From positions 261,148-325,147 of the forward strand of contig SMSO01000014.1 of assembly GCA_004764695.1 (NCBI GenBank): a stretch of DNA of 64,000 nucleotides. Reading direction: 5' to 3'. The stretch comes from Schizochytrium sp. TIO01 (taxonomy: Eukaryota > Sar > Bigyra > Thraustochytrida > Thraustochytriidae). Below are positions 10,653-21,361 of this stretch, in pieces. The notes under the pieces were generated by a model. The model saw only the letters and a list, made by a program, of their open reading frames with translations. It had not been told where the DNA came from and searched no databases. How positions within the stretch are numbered: position 1 is the stretch's first letter; the number at the start of each line of letters is the position of its first letter. The position numbers and the translations under genes were made by a program.

Positions 10653-12561
10653 TTCGAATGAAATGAAGGGAAAGCATGGCTACCAAAGTTGATTTCCAGA
10701 AGGGTAGGCTGACGAGTCGGGACTTCAGAGCCCGGGGGGGGGGTCAACATTTGATCAACTGCGCGATAAGCAGCCTACAGTCGATGGTTAAGAATAAGTG
10801 AGGAAGAGAATGAAAACGAATCAATGTATGCTTCTTTCAATTTTCTTTGAAAGTTTCTTGTTTGGCTTATTGTCAACAAATTACTGTATTTTCATCTTCA
10901 TTTTCTTTTCTTTTTGTCATTTTTATGAACATATTTTATTTTTATCGCTTTGTTAATCAATTCTTCCATTACTCACCATAAAACTTTCAGAATGAAATAT
11001 TGTTTTACTATTTTCCTTTTTCCCACGAACGAGCTGTAGCCGGTGTTATGTTATATACTACAATCTCTCTAAAGGTTTTCCTTCCTTTCCGCTTGTAAGA
11101 AGGTATCAGCAGCCAACGTTTCCCCTGAAAGTCCTTTTCGTTGTCGCAGCCACTCTCCCGCTCGTCCATTTATTTGCTTCTCCTCCACTACGAACAGAGC
11201 GCCCAGAGAGCACCCAAGAAGAAGAAAAGAAGAAGAAGGAAAAGAAAAAGAAGACGGAGTTGTTATGACAAGAAACGCGTAGGTAATAAGTATCCTCTTA
11301 TATGCGCAGCAATTGTATCAAGGCCTACAGTATTTGCTAATCCATCATACTCACGACGATTTTCATCACGTATATTTTCATTCAAAGTTTTCTTGCTCCC
11401 TCTACTTTTACGTAGGTAGCTAGGTAGCTAGCTGCTTGGTAGAAGGTCCTACCAGGCTCTTTCGATGATCTTTTTCGCCATGTCAATTCACTTTCATTAG
11501 GCCTGCGCTATCTACTACAGTAGATATTGTTCCTATTGATACAGACTATCATGCTAGAGCAGAGAGCTTGAGGGGAAAAGATTGAGCTGTGGGGAAGAAG
11601 CGATTTCGTTGTAAGTAGTTCATTGGGAAAGCTTGGAAGCCTCTGGATCTTGTAGACAGAGGCTCTGAAAGGTAGAAAGGCAGAAAGAAAAAGAAAGAGC
11701 AAGAAAGAAAAAGAAAAGGAGCGCCGAGCCAGTTATTTGAAGTAGAAGTGCAGAAGCTGCTACGGTGGGAGCAGCACTGTGTGGAGTAGCACTTTCTCTC
11801 TCCAAGTCTGTGGGTAGCAACATCTCCAATCAACACGCTCACGATAGCAAACCCGCGCGATGCGGTGCTGTTTGGCGCCGCGCTGCTTGCGCATCTTGTT
11901 TCGCGAGTTCCACACTGACGCCGCTAACCGCAACGGTGATCCAAGCTCCAAACGGCCATTCGGAGCACCAAAATTTTGCTCGAAGCTCGAGGCCAGCTGC
12001 CAAGGCAACCAGGCAAACCTCCCACGGGCTTTCCAAAGCCTGCCCGCCGACCACAGCTTCTTGCCTCAGTTTTCGTACAAACTGTTGTAGCATTGTTTCC
12101 TCTCAGATAGCAAAATGTCCTGCCTTCAAGAAGTACTTTATATATACTGAAAAGAAACGGAGTTGACCTCCAGAAGTAGGCAAAAGCTCAAAACCAAACT
12201 GCTGTGGCTACAAGCAGCCCCGGCATACCATCGTTTTGGCCCAGTGTGAGGTAGGATAGGACGCTGGAGCCAACCGAAGACAGCGGCTGAGGCTTCGTAA
12301 ACGTTGACGCTGTTGCATGAGCAAACAGGAGAGTATCGTAGAAATTGCAGATGTTGATTTTCTCTGAACAACAGTACCTAGTAGGTTAGAGATTTTATGT
12401 TGTCGACCTTATTCTTTAACTGGAGGAGCTGTTGGGACTGTTGGAACACACTTCTTCTCGTCCAGCCACTGTGCATGTTTGGTTGTAGTGTATTTGTGAG
12501 GGAATGCTGGAGAGTTGCAAATTGAAAAAAAAAACGTTATAGTAGAATCCCATTGTTCCTC

Positions 12562-12563
12562 CG

Positions 12564-12605
<42 letters not shown>

Positions 12606-12626
12606 TTGTTGTTGTTGTTGTTGTTA
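12562..12626. repeat. (GTT)n microsatellite
   Basis: About twenty GTT units, interrupted once by TTTTT near 12602, followed by a long T-run at about 12632. Confidence 0.92.
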
Positions 12627-13633
12627 TTTCCTTTTTTTTTTTTTTAGTACTCGTTCTTTCCTTTCTTTCTACAAAAGGACTCAGAATATAAATAACGAAG
12701 ATTTATGAATAAACATATAAGTTTTAGTTTAAGTTTTAAATAATAATATTAATAACTAAGATTCTGACCTGCCATAGCTAGCAATAGTGTGGCATCACCT
12801 AGGCCTAATGGTACTTTAAAAAAGAAGTTGCAAGAACACAAGCAAAATACCTTTTTCTTTTCTTTTCTTGGCTTCTTTTTTGTAAATTGTACAATAAACG
12901 ATACACACGAATAGCGTTGAAGTAGAATAGATTGGTCTTATTTTAATAGTTTCATAAGTCAGTAGGTATGATTTCTAGTAGGTAATGCAGTGCTGGTGCT
13001 TTTCAACTATAAAGTTGGAATAATTCCGCTCCCGAAACGACAGAGACTGTCCGTGGTACCTAGAGATTTAGTACGAATCAACAAGCTCGCAAATTAAGTT
13101 ACTGGCTCCTGCATGAAAACTATGGCGCAAGTCGATCTTTGAAATTGGGCAGTTAGGATCGCGGGTGGAGTGGATGGACGTAATTTCCGATACACACACC
13201 CCGTTTCATATATATCGAGTCTGCAAGACAACCAAAATAGGTTGCACAGTCAATGGATCTCAAACAAATTCAAACCTTGCATGCTCGCTCGTCATCTATT
13301 TGCATACACTCACGTGGAGCTAACAGGTCGATGTTTTTTTGTTTTTGTTTTTTTAATTCTTTTTTTGCCGACAAAAGCAACAGTCAAACCACCTGCCACA
13401 AACTCCGATTCCTTCGCCTTAGGTCCTAGTAAGGCCCTTTCGTCATCCTTAATAAAAAAGATTAGTCTGTTGAACAAATTCATCCGAACTTTGTGGGTCT
13501 TCTACAAAAGAAAGAAGCCTCTAGTTTTATTATATTCTTTTCGTTGTGCTGTTACTGACGCTGCTACTGTTGTTAAAGGTGCTGCTGTTGTAGAAGCCGT
13601 ACATGTACATACCGTCTCTACACTGGTATCTAC

Positions 13634-13634
<1 letters not shown>

Positions 13635-13670
<36 letters not shown>
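13635..13670. repeat. (CAG)12 microsatellite
   Basis: Twelve perfect CAG units. In one frame they would encode polyglutamine at the end of an open frame beginning near 13170, but that frame has no recognisable domain and I do not call it a gene. Confidence 0.92.
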
Positions 13671-13673
<3 letters not shown>

Positions 13674-16275
13674 CAATGAGTTCCGTCGCAAATGTATGTG
13701 GTCTCTGAATGGAAAGTATATCATCAGTGGTTGACGTACTCAAGGACAAAACCAGACATCAGCCAGGGAAGCTTCATCATGTCAGGTTCTCACAAAAAGA
13801 ATGGATAACTAAATATCTGATCTAGTGTAGATCAGATTGTGGAGGAAGAAAAAGGAACGGGAGAAGGAAAGTCATTCCGTGAGTTGTCTCTTACTCGACC
13901 AAGGTAAATAGAAAACCCTTAGTTCTATCGTGGGTTTTATTTTATTGCACTATCTCTTTCTTTAATTAAAACAATAACATATTTTTCATAAAATTATAAA
14001 AATCAAAATCATAGAGAGGAGGTATTAGCGCCCCTCCAACCACTCCATTTCCCCACTGGCCCTTAGCTCCTCCTACTCTTTCTCCTGCCGTAGACAGTGG
14101 AAGAACAAAGCTCGACGGAAATGCAACTAAAATTTGTTGGAAAGCCTCTTTTATAAAATTTAAGAAATCACAACAGACGATATCATGCAGCGAGTGGGTG
14201 GTCTCTCCAAAGATGAACGAATGAATAAGCGTTTATGGAAACTAAATATCTAAGTGAGTCCCTTTCCTGCTAGAGCCGACCAAGTTTGTTCGCGGGTCGA
14301 GCCACCAAGGGCGGCGACGGCGGCGACGGCCAGGACAAAAGTCGCATTATGCTAATGGTCTGAGAGCATACGCACTGATGGAGACAGCAGCAAGGCAAGA
14401 GAATGTAGCCTGCAGAAACAAACCACTGTTATTATTATATTTATTATTATAAATGATGCAATTCTTATTACTGCCCTAACTTAAAACTAAAAAAAGTAAA
14501 ATAAAACTTTCTTCAACAACTCACAAAGAAACAGCAGAGGGGAAAGAAGGATGTAGGAACTTTCCCTCTCAGAGTCTGAGGGGAATTGAGAAAGTGTTGT
14601 TCCGAGTATGTGAGCTATTTCCTATTTTTTCACTCCCATAAGGATTACTTTAGTGTTCCCCATCGGAGGCTAACAATTTTGTGTTTGCAGCTGGTTAGCC
14701 TAGTAAACTCTAAAAACATAAACATAAACATAAAAAACTTTCTGTTTTAAGAAATATTTAATAGAAAAAGCAAAATTAGCAAACCTTTTTTTTTTCTATA
14801 AAAATAAAGAAACAAATACTAATAATGATAATACCAGATTAAAAATTCGTCCTCATACGACGGGCTATGTCAATAACTATGACGGGTGCTTTGGACAATT
14901 GAGCGGTTGATGCACGACGATCGCCCCTTCTCCTTTTCGTCCGCTTCAACTTTCCGTCTACCCGACCATTCGTTTGCCTACACATCAATTAGCATCTGTG
15001 AGCTCATGTCCACATTCGTTCAATAATGTCATGTTTCCGCTTATTTCTTTGAATAAACAAAAAGTAGACAATTGAGGAGGCGAGCAAACAAAGAAACAGA
15101 CATACAAAGAGGAGAAACAAACACGCCACACAAGTCTCCTCCGCAGCAGCGCGAGCGGACAAGCAGACAGGCAGACGAGCGCTCAGCGCCGAGCGGAGAT
15201 CCCCTCGCAGAACAGTCATAGCACCCCTGAGTACGAAGTTGTGGTAGCTCCTCTGGCGGAGAAGAAGAAGGAAAGAGCACCCAGATCAACCATTCAGGCA
15301 TCTCTCCATCCATTCTCATCTGCCATCCACCTAGACGGGTAGACAAAGAAGCAGACAGACAGACAGCCAAGCGTGGGCGCCACCTGTGCACAGCTGCTCA
15401 GCCGTGTGCTGTTCTTTGCCAGAACGGAAACCCCTGATAGGCGACAGTGCTGGCTTAAGGGAGTGAACACTTGCCTTCTCCTCATCGAAGCGAAGAGTGT
15501 CCATAAGCAGCCTCTGTTTTAGTTGCCAAACACAGATACGAAAAGGGCGGCTAGTAAGGAAACCTAAAGCAAGCTGGCAGCAGTCAACCTTGGCGTGCCC
15601 GCTGCGAGCTGCTGAAGAAAGAGTTGAGCTACGCTGAGCTTCCCAAGCTGCCACCGGAAGCCTGTTACGGATACTTTGTTTGCTCCGTCGTTTGCTCCGT
15701 TGCGTCTTCTGTCTTTTCTTCTTTCTCGTTTGTTCATTCTTTCTTTTTATCGCTTCCTTTCCCCTTTCTCTTCCCCCTCCCACAGTCACTCTCCCTTTCT
15801 TTCTCCCCCTCTCTTTCTTTCTCCCTCAGAGATCAAAGTATCGCCCCTCTCTATCTCTCTCTCTCCCTCTCTCTCTCAAAAGATCGGTTATCTGTGGACT
15901 TCTATCTATTTTACATCTCTCTCAAGAGACGGTCCTTCGCGCCCACTCTCAACTCTAATCCTGGACCATAGCACAAGTCCTCCTTGAGATTCAACAGACC
16001 GCCTGAAACCAGTCTCGTCAAAGCCACAAAGGTACTAATAAGCACCATTCCACGCAACTCAGCAGAGGCGCCAGTGGCTCGGGCGCTGCAGGAAGGCAGT
16101 GGTTATCTGTGACTGCTACACAGTAAAGTGTAGAAGGCAGCTAGGGCCTTTTACTGCCTGGCTTTCCCACGACCTTAACAAAGGGCCAAACTCGAGATCA
16201 CCACGACCCACGACGAAGCTATAAGCGTCCTGGATACCTGAGCACCGCACCTGCGTGGCGGTAAGAAACTCAACC

Positions 16276-17961
16276 ATGGAAGAGGAGCAGCGCCTTGGCC
16301 CTCGCGAGAGGGCGACCGAAGAAGCTAGTGCCCACAGTGAAGGAATCGCGGGAGAGGTCAATTTAGACTCGAGCGAAAATGCCGAAAACTCGAGCCCAGC
16401 GACAGCAAGACAAGCGGCGAGGGCGAGAGCGAGAGAGGCAGCCTCGAGTGCTTCAGCGGAGCCTGTGATAAGAACAAGAAGGTCCAGGCGCACTCTGAAG
16501 AAGCACAAGAGATTTGACGATGAAGACCTGAGTGAACACGCGGTGCGGAAGAGGCAGGTCGAACAGCGCAGTGTAGCGCTCGAGTCCTCAGTGTCGATTG
16601 AACTTGTGAACCCAGCACTTATTGAACGACTCATGGAGCTGACGAGAGCTCGAGCTCTTGCGAAACTTGACGAAGACCTCGCGCAAGCCAAGGCAGAATT
16701 GAAAATGTACCGAAACGGCGACGGCGACGGCGAGGACGAAGATGATGAAGATGATGATGACGATGAAGATGAAGATGAAGATGCTGATGAAGGCGATAAT
16801 AACAATGTCGATGACGCCAAAGAAATGGAAGAATATAGAGAAAATGAAAAACCATCCGCAAATAGCCTCGTTGAGGAGGGGAACGGGACAGCAGAAGAAC
16901 GAAAGCTGGAGGAGACCACGCAAGAAGTACCTACAGCCGCGGCACAAACCGATACAGGCTTCTCCAGACACGCAAATAGTGATGAGAACAAGGATGAAAC
17001 TCGAGGCTCTCAGGAAGCTACACCGCAACAAGATCAGCTCCAAGGGAGAGAGCAAGAGCACGAAGATTCTACACCGTCAGCTAGCTGTGACCCCCAAGGC
17101 CGTCCTGGAGGGCCACAGCAGCAGCTACAGCAAACGAAAATAATGCATTTGCGTATCGATACTTCTGTCTCTACGTCCGCCGGGGAAGCAAAGCCGGAAC
17201 AGAGGGAGGGTTTAATTCAAGCAACTAATCCAAACATTGACAAAAACAATCATGTAAAACTACAGAAACCAACACGAGAAACCAAGACAAACAGCGAGGC
17301 GCAAGATTTTATCAATAACAAACAACACGACAGCCATGACGGCAAAGGCGCCCAAGAGAAAGAGAAGGGGAACCTCGTTCCTGCCATAGTACAAAGCGCC
17401 TATGGACTAGGCCAGCAACTCAATAGTGAGAGGTGGACTCTTACCAGAGCTGGTGTCGATACTGAAAACTCGCCCCAGTCTTCTTTTCCCAATCAAGTGA
17501 TCAAAGACTTCCAAGCGCCGACAGCTGACACTCCTATGAACACCCCGGTTGCGCGCCCAGTCGAAGATGCTGTTGAGGCCGAGGACCATGAAGGTGATAA
17601 AATCATGGGTGAAAACGATGATTGTGTGTTTAATACAGGCAACAGTGCATCCGCACTTAAGATACTTCCTGCTACAGACTTAAGACAAAGTGCCGCAGCG
17701 AATAGAGAACTCGAGCCCATAGATCTGAAAAGTGATTTTGCTGACGAGCTGCAGGAATCTTTCGGCCTTCTTGATGATGAAGGGAATGAAAAAAATAACC
17801 ACTTCGCTGAACACATTGAAGATATCGATAATAATCTTGAAGACAACAACACCAATGCAAATGAACAAATTTCATATTCCATTGAGAAAGTAGTGTCTCC
17901 CCAAGTATTACCAGATGTCCAGATTTCAACCAAAAACAGCAGAAACCCCAAGTCCGTCTGA
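16276..17961 (+). CDS. Acidic low-complexity protein; probably the N-terminal part of the PHD-methyltransferase gene
   Basis: From the ATG at 16276 (caaccATGg) the frame runs 561 codons. A basic patch (RTRRSRRTLKKHKRF) and a helical Leu/Ala/Glu segment precede an Asp/Glu run at about residues 155-180. The rest is Glu/Asn/Gln/Ser-rich disordered sequence. No enzymatic domain is visible. The frame ends at 17961 and overlaps the next one (+1 frame), which is open from 17894. The acidic, Gln/Asn-rich composition continues without change across the overlap. A single long gene, with one base of indel or an unresolved intron, is therefore more likely than two genes. A nuclear role is inferred only from the downstream PHD finger. 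Confidence 0.6.
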   Translation: MEEEQRLGPRERATEEASAHSEGIAGEVNLDSSENAENSSPATARQAARARAREAASSASAEPVIRTRRSRRTLKKHKRFDDEDLSEHAVRKRQVEQRSVALESSVSIELVNPALIERLMELTRARALAKLDEDLAQAKAELKMYRNGDGDGEDEDDEDDDDDEDEDEDADEGDNNNVDDAKEMEEYRENEKPSANSLVEEGNGTAEERKLEETTQEVPTAAAQTDTGFSRHANSDENKDETRGSQEATPQQDQLQGREQEHEDSTPSASCDPQGRPGGPQQQLQQTKIMHLRIDTSVSTSAGEAKPEQREGLIQATNPNIDKNNHVKLQKPTRETKTNSEAQDFINNKQHDSHDGKGAQEKEKGNLVPAIVQSAYGLGQQLNSERWTLTRAGVDTENSPQSSFPNQVIKDFQAPTADTPMNTPVARPVEDAVEAEDHEGDKIMGENDDCVFNTGNSASALKILPATDLRQSAAANRELEPIDLKSDFADELQESFGLLDDEGNEKNNHFAEHIEDIDNNLEDNNTNANEQISYSIEKVVSPQVLPDVQISTKNSRNPKSV

Positions 17962-20900
17962 GATATTACCAAGGAAAGTAGAAACAGATGAAACAAAGTC
18001 ATGCAACGAGAAGCTTAGCGTCCAGGGGGTAGATGTTCAATCTGGTGAGATTCTGAAAACTCAGTCTAATGCATTTACCCAGCCAACACCCACAACTCAT
18101 GCTACAGGTCAAATCTCGTCAGCGCATGGAACGTCAGGCGATGATGCAGATCACGCAGATAAAGAAAGCAGACAACAAAAGCAGGCATTGCCTCCTTCTC
18201 CTGTTTCCAACGTACATGTAAGCTCTTCTCCCTCCTTTTCATTTGAACAAGGTGTTAATGTACCATGCATTCAATCAACGTCGGAACATGGCGAGGGCAT
18301 ATGGGAGCAACAACAACCAGAACAGTCGGCTGAAAGGAGCACTTCAAGCCATAGTGATACCCTGTTCCTATCTCAAGTCCACCAGAATGAGAATGGGAGA
18401 GCAGGCAGTAGTACGCCTGGCCCTCAAGGCCTGTCCTCCGATCAGAATTTGCTTTCCTCCTTAACGATGGAAAAAAATCAGCATTCCTTCCTGGGACAAC
18501 CTCACAATGCTGTCCAAGAACAGGGTACGGTGGGCAAGGAGGGCAATGGTCATTGTGGTGTAAACCTTGAAGTCAATCATCAAGCCAATCACGAGGAAGA
18601 TAATGGCGACGATGATGATGGTGATGATGGTGATGATGGTGATGATGGCGATGATGGCAATGATGGCGATGATGGCGATGGTGATGATGGCGATGACGAA
18701 GGAGAGGATGAAGAGCAGTACGAAGACGAAGGGGAAGACGACGAGGAGGAAGGAGGCGAACAAGGATACAATGAAGGTGAGAGCGAGGAAGATGACGAAG
18801 ACAATCCATCAAGTCCTTCAAAGAGAGTCAAAAGATCAGAATCGGAAAATGGCTGCGAAGTCGACAGTACATCTGCACCTATTCGACCAATGCTCAAGCG
18901 AGCACCTCGGAAGTCTGGTGTCGTTCTACCACCGCGTCATAAATCAGTCTTTCGGAAAATGTCTAAAGATCGACGAAAAGCAAAGAAACAGCTCTTGAAA
19001 AACGCCGCTGCGCGTGCTGTAAGGCAAAACACCCGCCAGCAACCTAAGCAAACAGGCAAGACACCGCAGCCAGATAGCACGCAGGTTCAATCAGCATCAT
19101 TAGCAACAATGCATTCAGTACCTAACTCCCTACAGATTCCCGAACTTCAGTACACAGGAGTTGTCACCACCCCATTGCCAATGCAGGGTGCGGGGTTAAG
19201 CCCGATAGTAATGCCAGCGCCTCCCCAAAGCAAAGCAACATCAAGAGCTGGAGCTAATAAGATAAATAAGCAAAAGGTTCGATCTAAAACCTCGACCACA
19301 TCATCCCAACAAAGTGAGATATCCTCTGATGCAGATTCAAAGCGTATGCTCATGAATGAAGAAGCAGAAATACGCATTAAACGTGTTCTGAAACGAAAGA
19401 AAGCAATTCAAGTCATTGAGCATCTTCATATCCCAAAGGGCACCCAATGTCGCGTTCGTTGGTCAGTGACATGGCAGATTAAGGATTCGCGGACCCTTTC
19501 TTGGCTCAAATCATGGGAGGATAACGAAGAGGATGAGAAGGAGGAGGAGGAAGAAGTAGAAGAAGACGCTAGAGAAGAACCGCCTGTCTGCCAGGATAAC
19601 AACAGCATTGATGTGAACGTCAAAAATACAGACGAAAAGAAAGATAATGAAGCAGGGAAAACAAGCCAAGGCGGCCAGGCGACTTCGCAGTCCTCATCAA
19701 TAGCGAATGGATCTCGAGTGGCAAGCACGGAGGGCAGAAATGGATCTTTGAACCCAGTGAGTGCTACATCTGCACAGGTCTATCAAGAAGCATGTATGTC
19801 GCATGCTGCTGAAACGGTCGATTTAGCAGGCTCCACAAACCCGACAAGCTCCCCAATTCACGGCGTACATGATGGTGACGCCCCAGGGGCATCAACTTCA
19901 AATAACAGCCAAAATGAAGCAACCTCAGAACCAAACAAAAAAAGGAGTGTGCGCGTCACACTTACAGGTGATGGAGTACGATTGTGCCGTGCAACGAATC
20001 TTGGTCTTACGAAGCAGCGTGATTTTTATGCACTTCTTGTGCAAGGCGAGCGCGCGAAAAAGGAGCATTTGTATGATATTTGTGCAGAGTTAAAAGGAGA
20101 CCGTAATGAAGTCATGGTTGACAATGTGGTTATTAATGGAATCGAAGCCAAGCGTATTAGTGGGGTTCTTGATTGGACAATTCCCCAGTGGCTATCCCCT
20201 GGCGTCTACAAGTTAGAAATTGGAAGTCGGTCTACTAATGTGTGCTGTACCACTGAGTCTTTCCGCGTTACAGAGGCCTTTGGCATGCTCGACTATACTA
20301 CTGTTGGCGTCTGGTGCCTTTGTGAAAGTGTGCAGGCCTCTGAAGCTGTGGATAAAGGTAAAGTATGGGTTTCCTGTTCGACTTGCCATTCTTGGCAACA
20401 CTGGTGCTGTTACGAGCGTATTCCTGGGAATGAAAAGTTTAATAACGAACTCGGGTTCATTGGTCACAATCAGCATGATCCAATTCCCCACAACGACACG
20501 ACGTTTACATGTTGGTCGTGCTTCAATTACAGGTCCGTAGATCGTTTGAAGCTTCCGACCCCGATACGCTCAGAAGAAGAATATGCCTCATTGGTGAAAG
20601 AACTTGAGAAGGATCGTCTTCAGAGAATGATTCGCATGTTCAATAAAGCAAGTGGTGGATATTCGCGCCGAAACTTTGACCGCTTCGGTCGTGAGATCAC
20701 CGTCAAACGTCTCTACTGTACTCCAAATCATGCAGTGTGCTTCATCGGCACTCTCCTTGACAAAATTTTCAACTTCGGTATTGCTGGGCTGAATGACTTT
20801 GTACACACAGGCGCTCTGATGCCTTCAAATCCAGCGCCTGTAGCGCCTCATCCTATCAAGTGTGCAGACCTCGGCGCTGGCGTTGGCGCACTCACTTCGA

Positions 20901-21361
20901 TTCTCCCTGCAGGTTCAGTTAGCATTGAGATTGAGAAAGACAGGTTTCTCAAGGGATCTAAGCGGTATCGTGAGAGCAAATGGATTAATGGCGATGTTCT
21001 GGACCCTTCAATTCATGGTCCTTTCTTCAAGCGTTTTGATCTTATTATAGCCAATCCTGATTTTGAAGTCGCGCTCCCCTTCCTCTGCGCTGCATTGTAC
21101 ATGCTACGCGATCATGAGGATGCGCGCATTCTTTTCCTTCTCCCTAGCGACTATTTTGAAGCGAGCCCGCTTAGAAGTCGCTGTTTTAAGCTTCTGCCTG
21201 TTGTTGTGGAAACAGAGTTCAAGCTCGGTCACTTGAACTACCTCGAAGACGATCCACTTGCGCAAAAGCTCACGGTAGATTCACTTTTTGTTATCCGCCG
21301 AGGAAGGCTGAACAAATTTGTCCATACTGTAGTCAACGCTCGCCTGGGTGGCATGCTCTAG
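17915..21361 (+). CDS. PHD-finger protein fused to a SAM-dependent, NPxF-type methyltransferase
   Basis: An 1148-residue frame. Residues 1-690 are mostly disordered and acidic, with a Gly-Asp-Asp repeat at about 230-262 and basic clusters at about 300-370. A predicted folded segment of about 100 residues precedes a PHD-type zinc finger (about 797-870). Its ligand pattern is CLC, CSTC, HSWQHWCC, CWSC, with the typical Trp before the last Cys pair. The C-terminal 240 residues form a Rossmann-type methyltransferase: YCTPNHAV (motif X-like), DLGAGVGA (SAM motif I, about 983) and LIIANPDFE (motif IV, about 1041), then LFLLPSDYF. The N-P-x-F catalytic loop is typical of enzymes that methylate exocyclic or amide nitrogen. 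This suggests a chromatin reader joined to a DNA, RNA or protein N-methyltransferase. Substrate is unknown. The true N-terminus probably lies in the preceding frame. Confidence 0.75.
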   Translation: MSRFQPKTAETPSPSEILPRKVETDETKSCNEKLSVQGVDVQSGEILKTQSNAFTQPTPTTHATGQISSAHGTSGDDADHADKESRQQKQALPPSPVSNVHVSSSPSFSFEQGVNVPCIQSTSEHGEGIWEQQQPEQSAERSTSSHSDTLFLSQVHQNENGRAGSSTPGPQGLSSDQNLLSSLTMEKNQHSFLGQPHNAVQEQGTVGKEGNGHCGVNLEVNHQANHEEDNGDDDDGDDGDDGDDGDDGNDGDDGDGDDGDDEGEDEEQYEDEGEDDEEEGGEQGYNEGESEEDDEDNPSSPSKRVKRSESENGCEVDSTSAPIRPMLKRAPRKSGVVLPPRHKSVFRKMSKDRRKAKKQLLKNAAARAVRQNTRQQPKQTGKTPQPDSTQVQSASLATMHSVPNSLQIPELQYTGVVTTPLPMQGAGLSPIVMPAPPQSKATSRAGANKINKQKVRSKTSTTSSQQSEISSDADSKRMLMNEEAEIRIKRVLKRKKAIQVIEHLHIPKGTQCRVRWSVTWQIKDSRTLSWLKSWEDNEEDEKEEEEEVEEDAREEPPVCQDNNSIDVNVKNTDEKKDNEAGKTSQGGQATSQSSSIANGSRVASTEGRNGSLNPVSATSAQVYQEACMSHAAETVDLAGSTNPTSSPIHGVHDGDAPGASTSNNSQNEATSEPNKKRSVRVTLTGDGVRLCRATNLGLTKQRDFYALLVQGERAKKEHLYDICAELKGDRNEVMVDNVVINGIEAKRISGVLDWTIPQWLSPGVYKLEIGSRSTNVCCTTESFRVTEAFGMLDYTTVGVWCLCESVQASEAVDKGKVWVSCSTCHSWQHWCCYERIPGNEKFNNELGFIGHNQHDPIPHNDTTFTCWSCFNYRSVDRLKLPTPIRSEEEYASLVKELEKDRLQRMIRMFNKASGGYSRRNFDRFGREITVKRLYCTPNHAVCFIGTLLDKIFNFGIAGLNDFVHTGALMPSNPAPVAPHPIKCADLGAGVGALTSILPAGSVSIEIEKDRFLKGSKRYRESKWINGDVLDPSIHGPFFKRFDLIIANPDFEVALPFLCAALYMLRDHEDARILFLLPSDYFEASPLRSRCFKLLPVVVETEFKLGHLNYLEDDPLAQKLTVDSLFVIRRGRLNKFVHTVVNARLGGML
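18604..18698. repeat. GATGATGGN coding minisatellite (Gly-Asp-Asp repeat)
   Basis: Nine-base units of the type GATGATGGT or GATGATGGC repeated about ten times in frame inside the PHD-methyltransferase gene, giving an almost pure Asp/Gly stretch. Likely length-variable between strains. Confidence 0.85.

Larger units (their letters stand above)
9278..16275. other. Seven-kilobase gene-poor stretch
   Basis: No gene could be supported on either strand. The DNA alternates between AT-rich tracts (around 9717-9760, 10800-11000, 12640-12760, 13930-14010, 14430-14830) and short GC-richer patches. It contains TTC, GTT and CAG trinucleotide repeats and a G10 run at 10734-10743. The last 600 bases before 16276 are strongly pyrimidine-rich on the plus strand and are probably the promoter and leader of the following gene. 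Confidence 0.5.

Noticed and set aside
13170-13679. Open frame of about 169 codons ending in polyglutamine
   Set aside because: No domain, mixed composition, and its end is created by the CAG microsatellite; treated as a repeat only.
16116-16991. 291-codon Ser-rich minus-strand frame
   Set aside because: Antisense shadow of the acidic coding repeat on the plus strand (GAT/GAA read as Ser codons).
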